This document shows positions 25,815-33,381 of a stretch of DNA of 64,000 bases, one piece after another. The notes beneath the pieces were generated by a model. The model saw nothing but the letters and a program-made list of their open reading frames with translations, had not been told where the DNA came from and made no database searches. The position numbers and the translations under genes are program-made. Origin of the DNA: Providencia alcalifaciens. Lineage in GTDB: Bacteria; Pseudomonadota; Gammaproteobacteria; Enterobacterales; Enterobacteriaceae. The stretch covers positions 3,038,001 to 3,102,000 of the forward strand of contig NZ_CP084296.1 in assembly GCF_020271745.1 (NCBI RefSeq), in the 5' to 3' direction. How positions within the stretch are numbered: position 1 is the first letter of the stretch; the number at the start of each line of letters is the position of its first letter.

Positions 25815-26231
25815 TTAATTTAGCTTCCCAGCAATATCCTTGTGACGCTTCCACGCTGAATAAATATCCTTATCCCATGCTTTACCGCCTTTCGTTTGAT
25901 AGCCAGCCTCGTTAATCCGTTCAGCGATAATGCGCCCGTTATCTATCCCCTCTGATAGCACCAAATTAACCACAGAAACGACAGCAGACTCATTATAGGT
26001 ATAAGGTGGGATATCTGCCTTACCAGCAATCAAAGATGCTACAGACGATTCTAGGCGTTCCACCAGCGACAGCATACGAGCGTCTGGATTACTGTCTGGG
26101 CGGTTTAACTTCTCTTTGATAGCCGAGACTATCCACGCTGTTTTATCAGTGGCAGAGTTCGATACAGCATCATTAAACAGTGCTTGGAGTTCAGCAGGTA
26201 GACGAAAGGCAATAAGATTAGATTTGCTCAT
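25815..26231 (-). CDS. Ribbon-helix-helix regulator with C-terminal recombinase-like helix domain
   Basis: 138 residues. Residues 1-45 look like a ribbon-helix-helix domain (LIAFRLPAELQALFNDAVSN, KTAWIVSAIKEKL). Residues about 80-135 resemble the small helical domain with RIIAERINEAGYQTKGGKAWD, seen in recombinase-type DNA-binding proteins. It is probably transcribed from the 26232-26300 region, where the dyad GTATAACGCTGTTATAC is a natural autoregulatory site. Likely repressor of the minus-strand pair. Confidence 0.65.
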   Translation of the reverse strand: MSKSNLIAFRLPAELQALFNDAVSNSATDKTAWIVSAIKEKLNRPDSNPDARMLSLVERLESSVASLIAGKADIPPYTYNESAVVSVVNLVLSEGIDNGRIIAERINEAGYQTKGGKAWDKDIYSAWKRHKDIAGKLN

Positions 26232-26275
26232 GATAATAGTCCGTTATTAACTCAATGAGTGCTTATTATATCAGC

Positions 26276-26292
26276 GTATAACGCTGTTATAC
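26276..26292. promoter_or_regulatory. Perfect dyad GTATAACGCTGTTATAC
   Basis: A 17-base perfect inverted repeat (7+3+7) 45 bases upstream of the minus-strand regulator gene. It is the most likely operator for that gene. A GTATAAC half-site recurs at 26336-26342. Confidence 0.55.
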
Positions 26293-26426
26293 AGATAAGA
26301 AAATATAAAATTGCTGGTGGATTTGATGAGTAATTGTATAACTTAATATAACAAAGTCAGGGTAACTTACTGTAAAACAAGCAAAGCGTATTATTGCGCC
26401 TTGTAACTAACTGAACACATGGCAAA

Positions 26427-26517
26427 GCTCAAATTTGAGCACAGTCTAATTTTACCAATAGAATCAATCGGCTCATTTTTGAGCTTGTATCAACCGTTGT
26501 GATTATCGCAACAGTTG
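26427..26517. promoter_or_regulatory. Cluster of palindromes, candidate operators
   Basis: GCTCAAATTTGAGC (26427-26440) is a perfect 14-base palindrome, and GCTCATTTTTGAGC (26471-26484) is a near copy 44 bases further on. CAACCGTTG (26491-26499) and CAACAGTTG (26509-26517) are two 9-base palindromes 18 bases apart. They sit in the 620-base gap between the leftward and rightward genes. No coding frame of interest was seen in the gap. Confidence 0.5.
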
Positions 26518-26748
26518 AAATGCTACCTATGCACCAAAACCACAAATTAGTGCCTTTAGCCAAAGCAGCTAAATATTAGCTACTACAGCTAACAACAATA
26601 ATTATTAATTACGGTGTTATTACAGTGATACCAAAAAGAATCACGGTGGTTTATTTGACTATTCGAACCTCACAAAACCAGACATCGTTTTTTATTTTAG
26701 GTACGCAGTAGGTACTTAATTGATGCTAACTATTGGTTATAATTAAAT

Positions 26749-26777
26749 AAAATCCAGACTTTCGTGAACAGTACGCG
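26749..26777 (+). repeat. Second copy of the pre-terS repeat block
   Basis: 29 bases matching 24507-24535 with two mismatches (begins AAAATCCAGACTTTCG, ends CAGTACGCG). About 100 bases before the next rightward gene. Duplicated binding site or packaging-related copy. Confidence 0.5.
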
Positions 26778-26851
26778 AAAAGGTACGCAGCAAAATGATA
26801 TTATTCGCATCGATGTCGATTGTTCCAATTCAGCACAATCAAGGTATAGCC

Positions 26852-27040
26852 ATGTTACAGCGTGAAACAACAGAAGCCGTCATGATGGAGTTAGCCCACC
26901 AGCAAGGGCAAGCACTAAACGGACGCGATAGGTTAGCTATTAGAACTGGTGTAGCCCAGACAATACAGGCTAAAGAGCGGCACAGGCGCAGAATGACCGC
27001 ACCTACCTACCAATGGACTAAGCCAGCATCAAAACGCTGA
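26852..27040 (+). CDS. Small basic protein, 62 residues
   Basis: I start this at the ATG at 26852 (MLQRETTEAVMMELAHQQGQ) with an AAGG ribosome site; an in-frame ATG at 26795 would add 19 residues. The C terminus is very basic (AKERHRRRMTAPTYQWTKPA). It could bind nucleic acid. No family recognised. Confidence 0.55.
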   Translation: MLQRETTEAVMMELAHQQGQALNGRDRLAIRTGVAQTIQAKERHRRRMTAPTYQWTKPASKR

Positions 27041-27691
27041 TGCGATGGTAATCGCAATGGTTAAATGTTAAGCGAAGCACTAAAAAGTGCGACGGTATAC
27101 AGGTATACAAGGAGACATGAGGCTCTGAAATTGGAGGCTCGTCACTGGCTGGCAATGTTTTAACAATGTTCATGAAATAAAAGTAACCACAGGACTAATT
27201 TGTCCTCTGGGAATTAATCCCACAATGCAAATAAGCACTCTGAATAAAAATCAATAAGTTACCGCAAAATTTAAAAATTGATGTTACCCTCACGAATGGG
27301 GGAAAGATAGGTAGCGACAACAACGACTATGGCAAGATTACGGCAAGGTATTAGCCATAAGGTTTATATAAGGTTTCAGGCGGTCAATTTGACCGTTAGT
27401 AATAAAAACAATGTATTGCCACCTCTTAACAATGGTCACTGAAACGATAACCAATGCCGCTATTCTGGTTTTGTGACAGAATTAAACATTATCAATCAGT
27501 TATATTTTGATTCCGTCGATTTGCCGGAATTAAGCATAATCAATAGCCTATAGATACATACGGGATTATCCCGTATCATCATGGATAAATTAACGTTTAG
27601 ATCTCATTAGAAATTGGAACTATTATCTTATTTTCCTGAATCTCACCAGCATTTTATTTTAATCAGTAGCTTATATTACGATGGTATTAAG
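27041..27691. other. Non-coding stretch before the SSB-like gene
   Basis: 650 bases without a convincing gene. The direct pair GGTATACAGGTATACA lies around 27094-27110. A perfect 19-base palindrome ATACGGGATTATCCCGTAT is at 27558-27576. No terminator recognised. Confidence 0.4.
27558..27576. promoter_or_regulatory. Palindrome containing origin iteron words
   Basis: ATACGGGATTATCCCGTAT is palindromic around the central base and contains TTATCCCG, the same word as an iteron in the origin (20114-20121). It may be a second binding site of the primase/initiator, like the crr site of P4, or an operator for the SSB-like gene 116 bases downstream. Confidence 0.45.
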
Positions 27692-27979
27692 ATGAATAAA
27701 CCAGATATGAGAAAAGCAAAATCAATTAGGATCACCACATCAGGAACGGTAATAAAAGCCCCTGAGCGAGTTAAAACAGCCACAGGTAAAGTTATGGCTA
27801 CGATGACTATTCAGGCTGAGAGTGACAAGCGTAGCCCGTACCCATTAAAGATAGTGGCATTCGATATTAACGCGCTGGAGCTAATGACCTGCCAGAAAGG
27901 AAACAAAGTCACGGCTACAGGTCGCTATGAATGGTTTAATGGTTATCAGCTAACGGGGGCGCAGATAGTTACCTGTTAG
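27692..27979 (+). CDS. OB-fold, single-stranded-DNA-binding-like protein
   Basis: A 95-residue protein from the ATG at 27692 (MNKPDMRKAKSIRITTSGTV); in-frame starts further up to 27614 are possible. The pattern GTVIKAPERVKTATGKVMAT, PLKIVAFDINALELM, QKGNKVTATGRYEWFNGYQL fits the five-strand OB fold of SSB or PriB-like proteins. It would protect single strands made by the element's helicase. It sits near the right end and is the last clear gene of the element. Confidence 0.6.
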   Translation: MNKPDMRKAKSIRITTSGTVIKAPERVKTATGKVMATMTIQAESDKRSPYPLKIVAFDINALELMTCQKGNKVTATGRYEWFNGYQLTGAQIVTC

Positions 27980-28357
27980 TAAATGTTAGTATCAATAAGC
28001 CGATTTGAAATCAGGAAATCCAAAGAGGACATTTCACCTCTTTAAGCTAACCCACAATTAGTTGCCTACCTTTAACTAACCCGAAAATATCGGGGCAGTT
28101 CGAATAAGTCCACCAGCCTACCTATTCTATTTTGTATAACTCATATTGATGTGTGCAAATAATCACTGCCGTCATTTGAAATCGCATTAGTGATAATCAC
28201 TCATTCCGTTTGAAACGGAGGCAGTGAAAAACAAGGGCAGGGTTATTTCTGGTCGGTGTTTCATTATCTGCAATATTAATGACTTTTATTTCAAATATAG
28301 CAATATACGGCATGACATGTTCTCTTTAGAATGACCTTTAATGATTTATAGCCCGTG

Positions 28358-28385
28358 TTTTGCTTGTACCTGAGCTTGTACCTAA
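28358..28385 (+). repeat. Right 28-bp arm repeat, probable integrase arm site
   Basis: Identical to 9087-9114, same orientation, with GCTTGTACCT twice separated by GA. It is 57 bases from the right core repeat. Confidence 0.7.
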
Positions 28386-28431
28386 TTTATGCCTTGGATT
28401 ATTATGTTTAATAAAATCAAAGGGATTGGTT

Positions 28432-28437
28432 TATAAT
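28432..28437 (+). promoter_or_regulatory. TATAAT box ahead of citB, supplied by the element
   Basis: A consensus -10 box 31 bases before the citB start and just inside the element. No good -35 hexamer was found at 16-18 bases. If active, it would replace the citA-proximal promoter lost to citB through the insertion. Confidence 0.35.
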
Positions 28438-28442
28438 CGACA

Positions 28443-28457
28443 TTTATACCGAAAGTG
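28443..28457 (+). repeat. attR core repeat
   Basis: TTTATACCGAAAGTG, the right copy of the 15-base core. The following bases (AAGACGCAAAATGGCTAA) are the original citA 3' end, with the citB ATG inside it. Confidence 0.85.
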
Positions 28458-28467
28458 AAGACGCAAA

Positions 28468-29148
28468 ATGGCTAAGATAAAAATCCTCATTGTCGAAGAT
28501 GAACTGCTCCTTGCGGAGATGCACGCGGAGTACATTAAAGCTTATCCTGCTTGTGATAAAGTCTGGCTTGCGGGCAATCTTGCAGAAGCAAGAAAAATGA
28601 TTGAGTACATGAAGCCTGACTTGATTTTGTTGGATAACTATTTACCTGATGGCAAAGGGATTGATTTAGTTCATGAACTGCTTCAGGAACGCAATGGTGC
28701 GGATATTGTGTTCACCACCGCCGCCAGTGATATGGAAACCGTCTCTGAGGCGATTCGCCTCGGCGTATTTGATTATCTGGTTAAACCGATAGCGTATGAG
28801 CGTTTAGGGCAAACGTTAGATCGCTATATTCAGCGTAAAGCGGTTTTGCAGGGGGCCAATAAAACCAATCAAAGCCAGATTGATGACATGTTTAATACCT
28901 ATGCTCGCGGTGAGAGTAAGGAAGAGCTACCGACGGGGATTGATGCTATTACGCTTGATAAAGTGCTCGCGTTATTTGCAGTACCCGATGCGGAATATAC
29001 GGCAGAGACAATTGCAGAAACCATAAAATTAAGTCGCACCACCGCCCGCCGTTATTTAGAGTATTGTTTAGCCCAACGTAAGATTGAAGCGGAAATTGAA
29101 TACGGCAAAGTCGGGCGCCCCCAGCGGATATATCGAGGAAGTCATTAG
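28468..29148 (+). CDS. citB: Response regulator CitB, separated from citA
   Basis: A 226-residue regulator of citrate fermentation. The receiver domain keeps the acidic pair (VEDE), the phosphorylation Asp56 (LILLDNYLPDG), and the Thr and Lys switch residues (VFTTAAS, LVKPI). The C-terminal helix-turn-helix is AETIAETIKLSRTTARRYLEYC, as in CitB/DcuR. The ancestral start overlapped citA. The insertion has moved it 19.5 kb from its kinase gene, so it now needs a promoter in or near the element's right end. Weak ribosome site (GAAG). Confidence 0.93.
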   Translation: MAKIKILIVEDELLLAEMHAEYIKAYPACDKVWLAGNLAEARKMIEYMKPDLILLDNYLPDGKGIDLVHELLQERNGADIVFTTAASDMETVSEAIRLGVFDYLVKPIAYERLGQTLDRYIQRKAVLQGANKTNQSQIDDMFNTYARGESKEELPTGIDAITLDKVLALFAVPDAEYTAETIAETIKLSRTTARRYLEYCLAQRKIEAEIEYGKVGRPQRIYRGSH

Positions 29149-29212
29149 TTGCTGTAGGTAGACGATTGAAGTCTGTATGAATGTGTTTGCGCCAATGTCC
29201 AAAAAGGTTGTT

Positions 29213-30364
29213 ATGAATGTACTGATCCTTGGCGCCCGTGCGCCAGCCTGCCTAGAATGGGCGCGAGCGTTTAATGAGGCAGGATGGACTGTCAGCGTTG
29301 GTGATTCGCTCAGTCAGCCGCTGAGCCGCTTTAGTTGCTCTGTGCAACATTATGTCCGCTTGCCTGAACCTCGACAGAACCCGACTGCTTGGGTTGAAGC
29401 CCTTGCGACGGCGATCGAAAATCAACATATCGACCTGCTGCTACCAACGTGCGAAGAAGTGTTTTATTTGGCTCATGGCCTTGAACGCTTGCAACCGTTG
29501 TGTCGGGTGTTAACCAGTGACTTTTCGCTGTTGCACCGCCTGCACCATAAGGGGCATTTTGCAGCCATGACGGAAGGCTGGTCTTTAGCTGCCCCTGAAA
29601 CTCATCTACTGACAGACAGCCAAGCATTGCTCACATTCGCGGAGGATGCTGCAAGCTGGGTGTTCAAACCCGCGTATTCACGCTTTGCCTCACAAACCTT
29701 AATCCGTCCGTCAGCCCAACAGCTTAATAACGTGCAGCCTACTCAAGCCGAGCCTTGGGTTGCGCAGCGATTTATCGAAGGGCGGGAGTTTTGCAGTTTT
29801 AGTGTTTTAATTGACGGTGAGTTGCGCGCCCACAGCTGTTATCACCCGTGCTACCGAGTCGGTCGTGGTTCGGGGATCTATTTTCAACCGAGTGCACCAG
29901 AACCGGTACGCCAATTTCTTGAGCATTTTGGTCGCGAGACTGGCTATAACGGGCAAGTAGGCTTCGATTTTATTCAAGACAAAAACGGTCGGTTTCATGT
30001 GCTGGAGTGCAACCCAAGGGGGACCAGCGGTGTGCATCTATTTGATAATCAGCGACAATTATTAGTGAATAGCTTGAGCCATCCACTTGAGCAGATCCTT
30101 GAACCAACATTAGAGCCTCGAATGATCGCATTGGCGATGCTGCTCTTTGCCGCACCACGACGCGCCCTGAGCCCGACATTCTGGCGTGATTATGCCGCCG
30201 CCCACGATGTTATCGTACAAAAAAGTGATTGGTGGCCGTTGATAGCACAAGTCGGAAGCCTTACGGAAATCGTTGCTCGGGCGGTATCTCGACGCTGTGG
30301 ATTATTAACGGCGTCTACGGCAGATATCGAATGGAACGGTCAGCCGCTAGACGAGCGTACATGA
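29213..30364 (+). CDS. ATP-grasp ligase-like enzyme
   Basis: A 383-residue ATP-grasp protein. I start at the ATG at 29213 (MNVLILGARAPACLEWARAF); in-frame starts at 29177 and 29195 exist. The N-terminal Rossmann-like lobe (GARAPACLEWARAF) is followed by the grasp lobe: ASWVFKPAYSRFASQTLIRP, EPWVAQRFIEGREFCSF, then the metal site in GFDFIQD and HVLECNPRGTSGVH. Such enzymes ligate a carboxylate to an amine or thiol with ATP. Its stop overlaps the next start as ATGA. GC content looks higher than in flanking genes. Confidence 0.8.
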   Translation: MNVLILGARAPACLEWARAFNEAGWTVSVGDSLSQPLSRFSCSVQHYVRLPEPRQNPTAWVEALATAIENQHIDLLLPTCEEVFYLAHGLERLQPLCRVLTSDFSLLHRLHHKGHFAAMTEGWSLAAPETHLLTDSQALLTFAEDAASWVFKPAYSRFASQTLIRPSAQQLNNVQPTQAEPWVAQRFIEGREFCSFSVLIDGELRAHSCYHPCYRVGRGSGIYFQPSAPEPVRQFLEHFGRETGYNGQVGFDFIQDKNGRFHVLECNPRGTSGVHLFDNQRQLLVNSLSHPLEQILEPTLEPRMIALAMLLFAAPRRALSPTFWRDYAAAHDVIVQKSDWWPLIAQVGSLTEIVARAVSRRCGLLTASTADIEWNGQPLDERT

Positions 30365-31503
30365 TGAAATTATTGTGCGAAGATCAAATTGTTAGTGAGA
30401 GCGCCAGCCCGAATGACAGTTTGGCTCGGCACTATGTGCGAGCCTGTGCCAGTGAGTGCTTGATAGGTAATGTCAGCACGAAAATGGCGCTGCTCGATAC
30501 GGGGACACAGCAATTTCCGGTCAGTATCACAGACGGTAACGAACCCGATGACAACTGCTATGTGGTATCCCCCCAAACAGCCTATAGCGGTTATGCCCGC
30601 GAAGAAATCAAACGCCTCGGACGACCTTATCTGACTTGGCCGTTAAAGTTGCTGACTCAAGCTGTCGAACGCTTGCTAAATGTGGGTAAGGTCAACAAAT
30701 TGGTGCAGGTCAACAACTGGCTGCTATCGACCAATCTGTATCCTGATGATTGGGACGTCACTGAATTACCGGCGATCACGGCACTGCTGAGACAAAACTT
30801 TCCTGAGCATGGGATTGGTTTTCGTTCACTTAATGATTTCAGTAACCATGCATTGCGCCAAAGCCTGCAAAAACACGGTTATTTGAGTATTCCTAGCCGG
30901 CAAGTCTATTTGTTTGATGGTCGGGCAGGGAAGGAAGCGCCGTTTCTCCAGCACCATAATACTCGGATGGATGCCACTTTATTACGGCGAAGCCCGTATA
31001 CCGTTGTATCCGGTAGCGAATTGAATGATAGCGATTTCAAGAGAATAGAGCACCTTTATAACCTGCTTTATTTGGATAAATATTGCACGTTGAACCCCCA
31101 TTATAGTGCGCAATGGATGCAGCAGGGGCAACGTGAAGGCTGGTTAGAGTTCCGAGCTTTGCGCAACGCAGAAGGGCGTATTGACGGCGCGTTGGGCTGG
31201 TTCTCATCTTCCTCCGTGATCAGCACCCCAATAGTGGGCTATGACACTGCATTGCCTCAACGGCTTGGATTGTATCGACAATTGACCCGTCTGTGCCTAC
31301 AAGAAGCGGCTGAACGCCGTCAGATATTGAATTTTAGCTCTGGCGCTGCCGAGTTTAAGCGCTTGCGGGGTGGCCAGCCGCAGATAGAATACAGCCTAGT
31401 CTACGTCGCCCATTTATCTTGGGGGCGACGCCTAGTATGGAAGGTGCTGAGTTTTCTGTTACATGGTATCGGTGTGCCGATGATGAGGAAGCTAAAACTG
31501 TGA
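30361..31503 (+). CDS. GNAT-like acyl/aminoacyl transferase of unknown substrate
   Basis: 380 residues, starting MMKLLCEDQIVSESASPNDS in an ATGA overlap with the ATP-grasp gene. The later half (about 230-360) suggests an N-acyltransferase fold (LYNLLYLDKYCTLNPHYSAQ, GALGWFSSSSVISTPIVGYD, LGLYRQLTRLCLQEAAERRQ, LNFSSGAAEFKRLRGGQPQI), comparable to FemAB/GNAT-type proteins. No catalytic residue could be assigned. It overlaps the oxygenase gene by four bases. Probably acts on the product of the ATP-grasp step. Confidence 0.65.
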   Translation: MMKLLCEDQIVSESASPNDSLARHYVRACASECLIGNVSTKMALLDTGTQQFPVSITDGNEPDDNCYVVSPQTAYSGYAREEIKRLGRPYLTWPLKLLTQAVERLLNVGKVNKLVQVNNWLLSTNLYPDDWDVTELPAITALLRQNFPEHGIGFRSLNDFSNHALRQSLQKHGYLSIPSRQVYLFDGRAGKEAPFLQHHNTRMDATLLRRSPYTVVSGSELNDSDFKRIEHLYNLLYLDKYCTLNPHYSAQWMQQGQREGWLEFRALRNAEGRIDGALGWFSSSSVISTPIVGYDTALPQRLGLYRQLTRLCLQEAAERRQILNFSSGAAEFKRLRGGQPQIEYSLVYVAHLSWGRRLVWKVLSFLLHGIGVPMMRKLKL

Positions 31504-32504
31504 AGCTGTTTGCACATCAATGGTGGCCTGTGGCTATCAGCGACAAATTGCGAAACCAACCTGTGGCGTGTCAGTTACATGACACTCCACTCGTGCTGTT
31601 TCGCGACAGTGACGGGCGTGCTGCTGCACTGCCCGATCGTTGTCCGCACCGTTTTGCGCCATTGAGTGCGGGTAAAGTGTGTGATGGGCAGATTGAGTGT
31701 CCTTATCATGGCTGGCGGTTTTCTGCCGACGGGCGGTGTACTCGAGTGCCCGGTACCAACCTTGTGGCGGGAAGTAAGCCGCTGCTTGAGAGTTTCCCTT
31801 GTTGCGAAGCCCACGGGCTAGTCTGGGTTAGCCTGAGTACGGAATGGCCGCTGATCCCGCCAGTTGCGCCCTCTGATAGTTTGCAGAGAGTCGATACGTT
31901 TTGGATCACCGATGAAGTGCAGTGTTCCCTGCAAGACGCCGCAGAGAATTTTCTTGATGGTTTTCACACGCATTTTGTTCATTCTGGCTGGATACGTCAC
32001 GACAGGGAACGGCAACAAATCAGCGCTCGAGTTCGCCCACTGGCAGATGGTGTCGAAGCCGTGTATAGCGAAGAGGGCAAACAGTCAGGGATTATTTCGC
32101 GACTGTTTGAGCGTGAGCGCGGAATTAGTATGGGGCGCTTTCGTCTGCCGTGTCTGGCAGAAATTGAGTATCGCGATCGTCGTGACGAGCTCAATTTGCT
32201 GGTCAGTGCTTGGCTAGTACCTTGTGGAAGTGGTCAGTTACGCCTGTTTGCACGAATTGCCACTCGGCGCGGCAAGCTTCCGGCAGTCATTAAACGTTAT
32301 GTATTGAGCAAGTTATTCCGCGTGATCCTCCGTCAAGACCGCCAAATATTGGAGAAAGTCAGTGCCAATAAACTGCGTTTTCAAGGAACCTTACCGACAC
32401 CGCTCGATGGTGAGCAGGATCTACTAGGTCCTAGTATTCGCCAATTACTTGAAGAGGATGAGCCGCTGATGTTTGAGGAGCGGGAGTTCTGTTTTCGGCT
32501 TTAA
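31500..32504 (+). CDS. Rieske non-heme iron oxygenase
   Basis: 334 residues from GTG 31500 (GTGA overlap, AGGAAG ribosome site); a longer in-frame ATG start at 31437 is possible. The Rieske cluster ligands are Cys48, His50, Cys67 and His70 (DRCPHRFAPL, IECPYHGWRF). The mononuclear iron site is in AENFLDGFHTHFVHSG. It hydroxylates or demethylates an organic substrate using electrons from a reductase, which is not encoded nearby. Third gene of the coupled trio. Confidence 0.85.
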   Translation: MKLFAHQWWPVAISDKLRNQPVACQLHDTPLVLFRDSDGRAAALPDRCPHRFAPLSAGKVCDGQIECPYHGWRFSADGRCTRVPGTNLVAGSKPLLESFPCCEAHGLVWVSLSTEWPLIPPVAPSDSLQRVDTFWITDEVQCSLQDAAENFLDGFHTHFVHSGWIRHDRERQQISARVRPLADGVEAVYSEEGKQSGIISRLFERERGISMGRFRLPCLAEIEYRDRRDELNLLVSAWLVPCGSGQLRLFARIATRRGKLPAVIKRYVLSKLFRVILRQDRQILEKVSANKLRFQGTLPTPLDGEQDLLGPSIRQLLEEDEPLMFEEREFCFRL

Positions 32505-32546
32505 GTCGCTGTGAGGAATATTGCATATGCTTTCCAGACATATTTG

Positions 32547-32569
32547 GAGCCTATAAAAAGGCTCTTTTT
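32547..32569 (+). terminator. Terminator after the oxygenase operon
   Basis: GAGCC (32547-32551), GGCTC (32560-32564), then five T. It lies 43 bases past the stop of the trio's last gene. Confidence 0.7.
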
Positions 32570-32657
32570 ATAGGTTCAGTACCATCAACCCTATCTCATC
32601 TGTTTTCTCAAGTATAAGCCTTCAATTGCATTACGTAACACTAAGGTCATTAATGAG

Positions 32658-32675
32658 TGTTGACGAGAGTCAACA
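32658..32675. promoter_or_regulatory. Dyad TGTTGACGAGAGTCAACA
   Basis: Perfect 7-base arms with a GAGA centre, about 130 bases before the HTH gene at 32806. Candidate operator for that protein or a promoter element (contains TTGAC). Confidence 0.4.
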
Positions 32676-32805
32676 AACTGCATATTGTTAGAGCACGCAA
32701 AGCAAATCCGTAGAATGGTTGACCGCTGTACCCCGAAGAAATCTAAGGATTGATTCGGTATTTTAGGCCAAGGTGGGCAACCGCCTTTTTGATGAGGAGA
32801 GCGGA

Positions 32806-33357
32806 ATGGAACTCTACAATTTCACACTGACGCTATCAGGCGTTCAAATGGAGACAGAGGGGCTTGCGGATGCTCTGTATACCAACGGCTGTGATGATGC
32901 GCTAATTTGCTACTACGGTAGCTCAGTGTATATAGAATTTGACCGAGAGGCAGAAAGTTTAGACTTGGCAATCAAATCAGCGATTAATGACATTGAAACG
33001 GCAGGTATTGGGGCTGTCGTTGAGTCGGTGGACTCAGCTCTAGTTGGTTTGAGTGATATTGCCCAACTTTCCGGTTTAACTCGCCAAGCCATTGCTTTAC
33101 TAAAAGACGGCTCACGAGGTAAAGGCAATTTCCCTTGTCCTATCCAACGTATTAGTGGCCAATCACCACTTTGGGATTGGTCAGAAGTTGCTAAATGGTT
33201 GAATGATAGCGGTCGCCTCGACAGTAAAGGCATTCAGGCTCGAGAACAGTTGGTGCGTAATGCACATATATTGAGCAAGTGGAATCTTGCGTTAAGAATG
33301 CGATCATTTGGAAACATTAAAGAAGTAGAATCAATCGCATATTCACTTATTTCATAA
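32806..33357 (+). CDS. Helix-turn-helix protein of unknown role
   Basis: 183 residues from the ATG at 32806 with GAGGAGAG ribosome site. Residues about 1-70 form an alpha/beta domain (YNFTLTLSGVQMETEGLADA, DALICYYGSSVYIEFD). Residues about 80-130 hold a helix-turn-helix (VGLSDIAQLSGLTRQAIALL). A conserved small DNA-binding family of unknown function. It ends shortly before the peroxidase gene. Confidence 0.7.
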   Translation: MELYNFTLTLSGVQMETEGLADALYTNGCDDALICYYGSSVYIEFDREAESLDLAIKSAINDIETAGIGAVVESVDSALVGLSDIAQLSGLTRQAIALLKDGSRGKGNFPCPIQRISGQSPLWDWSEVAKWLNDSGRLDSKGIQAREQLVRNAHILSKWNLALRMRSFGNIKEVESIAYSLIS

Positions 33358-33381
33358 TATTTGATCTTTGAGGGCTTTACG

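Larger units (their letters stand above)
27980..28442. other. Non-coding right end of the element
   Basis: Contains a hairpin AAAGAGG (28022-28028) with CCTCTTT (28037-28043), which may end the SSB-like transcript. The palindrome CCGTTTGAAACGG is at 28206-28218, the arm repeat at 28358-28385 and a TATAAT box at 28432-28437. No gene seen. Confidence 0.5.
8962..28457 (+). mobile_element. Integrated P4-like phage satellite in the citA/citB junction
   Basis: A 19.5 kb element lies between two copies of TTTATACCGAAAGTG, at 8962-8976 inside citA and 28443-28457 just before citB. A P4-type integrase gene is next to the left end. Gene content: AlpA, Rha, Icd-like and ORF6N regulators, a primase/helicase with iteron origin, ProQ-like, tape measure, small terminase subunit and SSB-like genes. 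Capsid, portal, large terminase and lysis genes are absent. This fits a phage satellite that depends on a helper. Gene spacing is tight and frames are intact, so it does not look decayed. A trimmed prophage is the main alternative. Confidence 0.85.

Noticed and set aside
12494-28218. Two copies of the palindrome CCGTTT(C/G)AAACGG at 12494-12506 and 28206-28218
   Set aside because: One copy is within the rha coding sequence and two 13-base words are weak evidence for a site.
8962-28457. Element as a decayed ordinary prophage
   Set aside because: Genes are intact and tightly coupled, with a complete replication module, while whole structural modules are cleanly absent. Not excluded, but less likely than a satellite.
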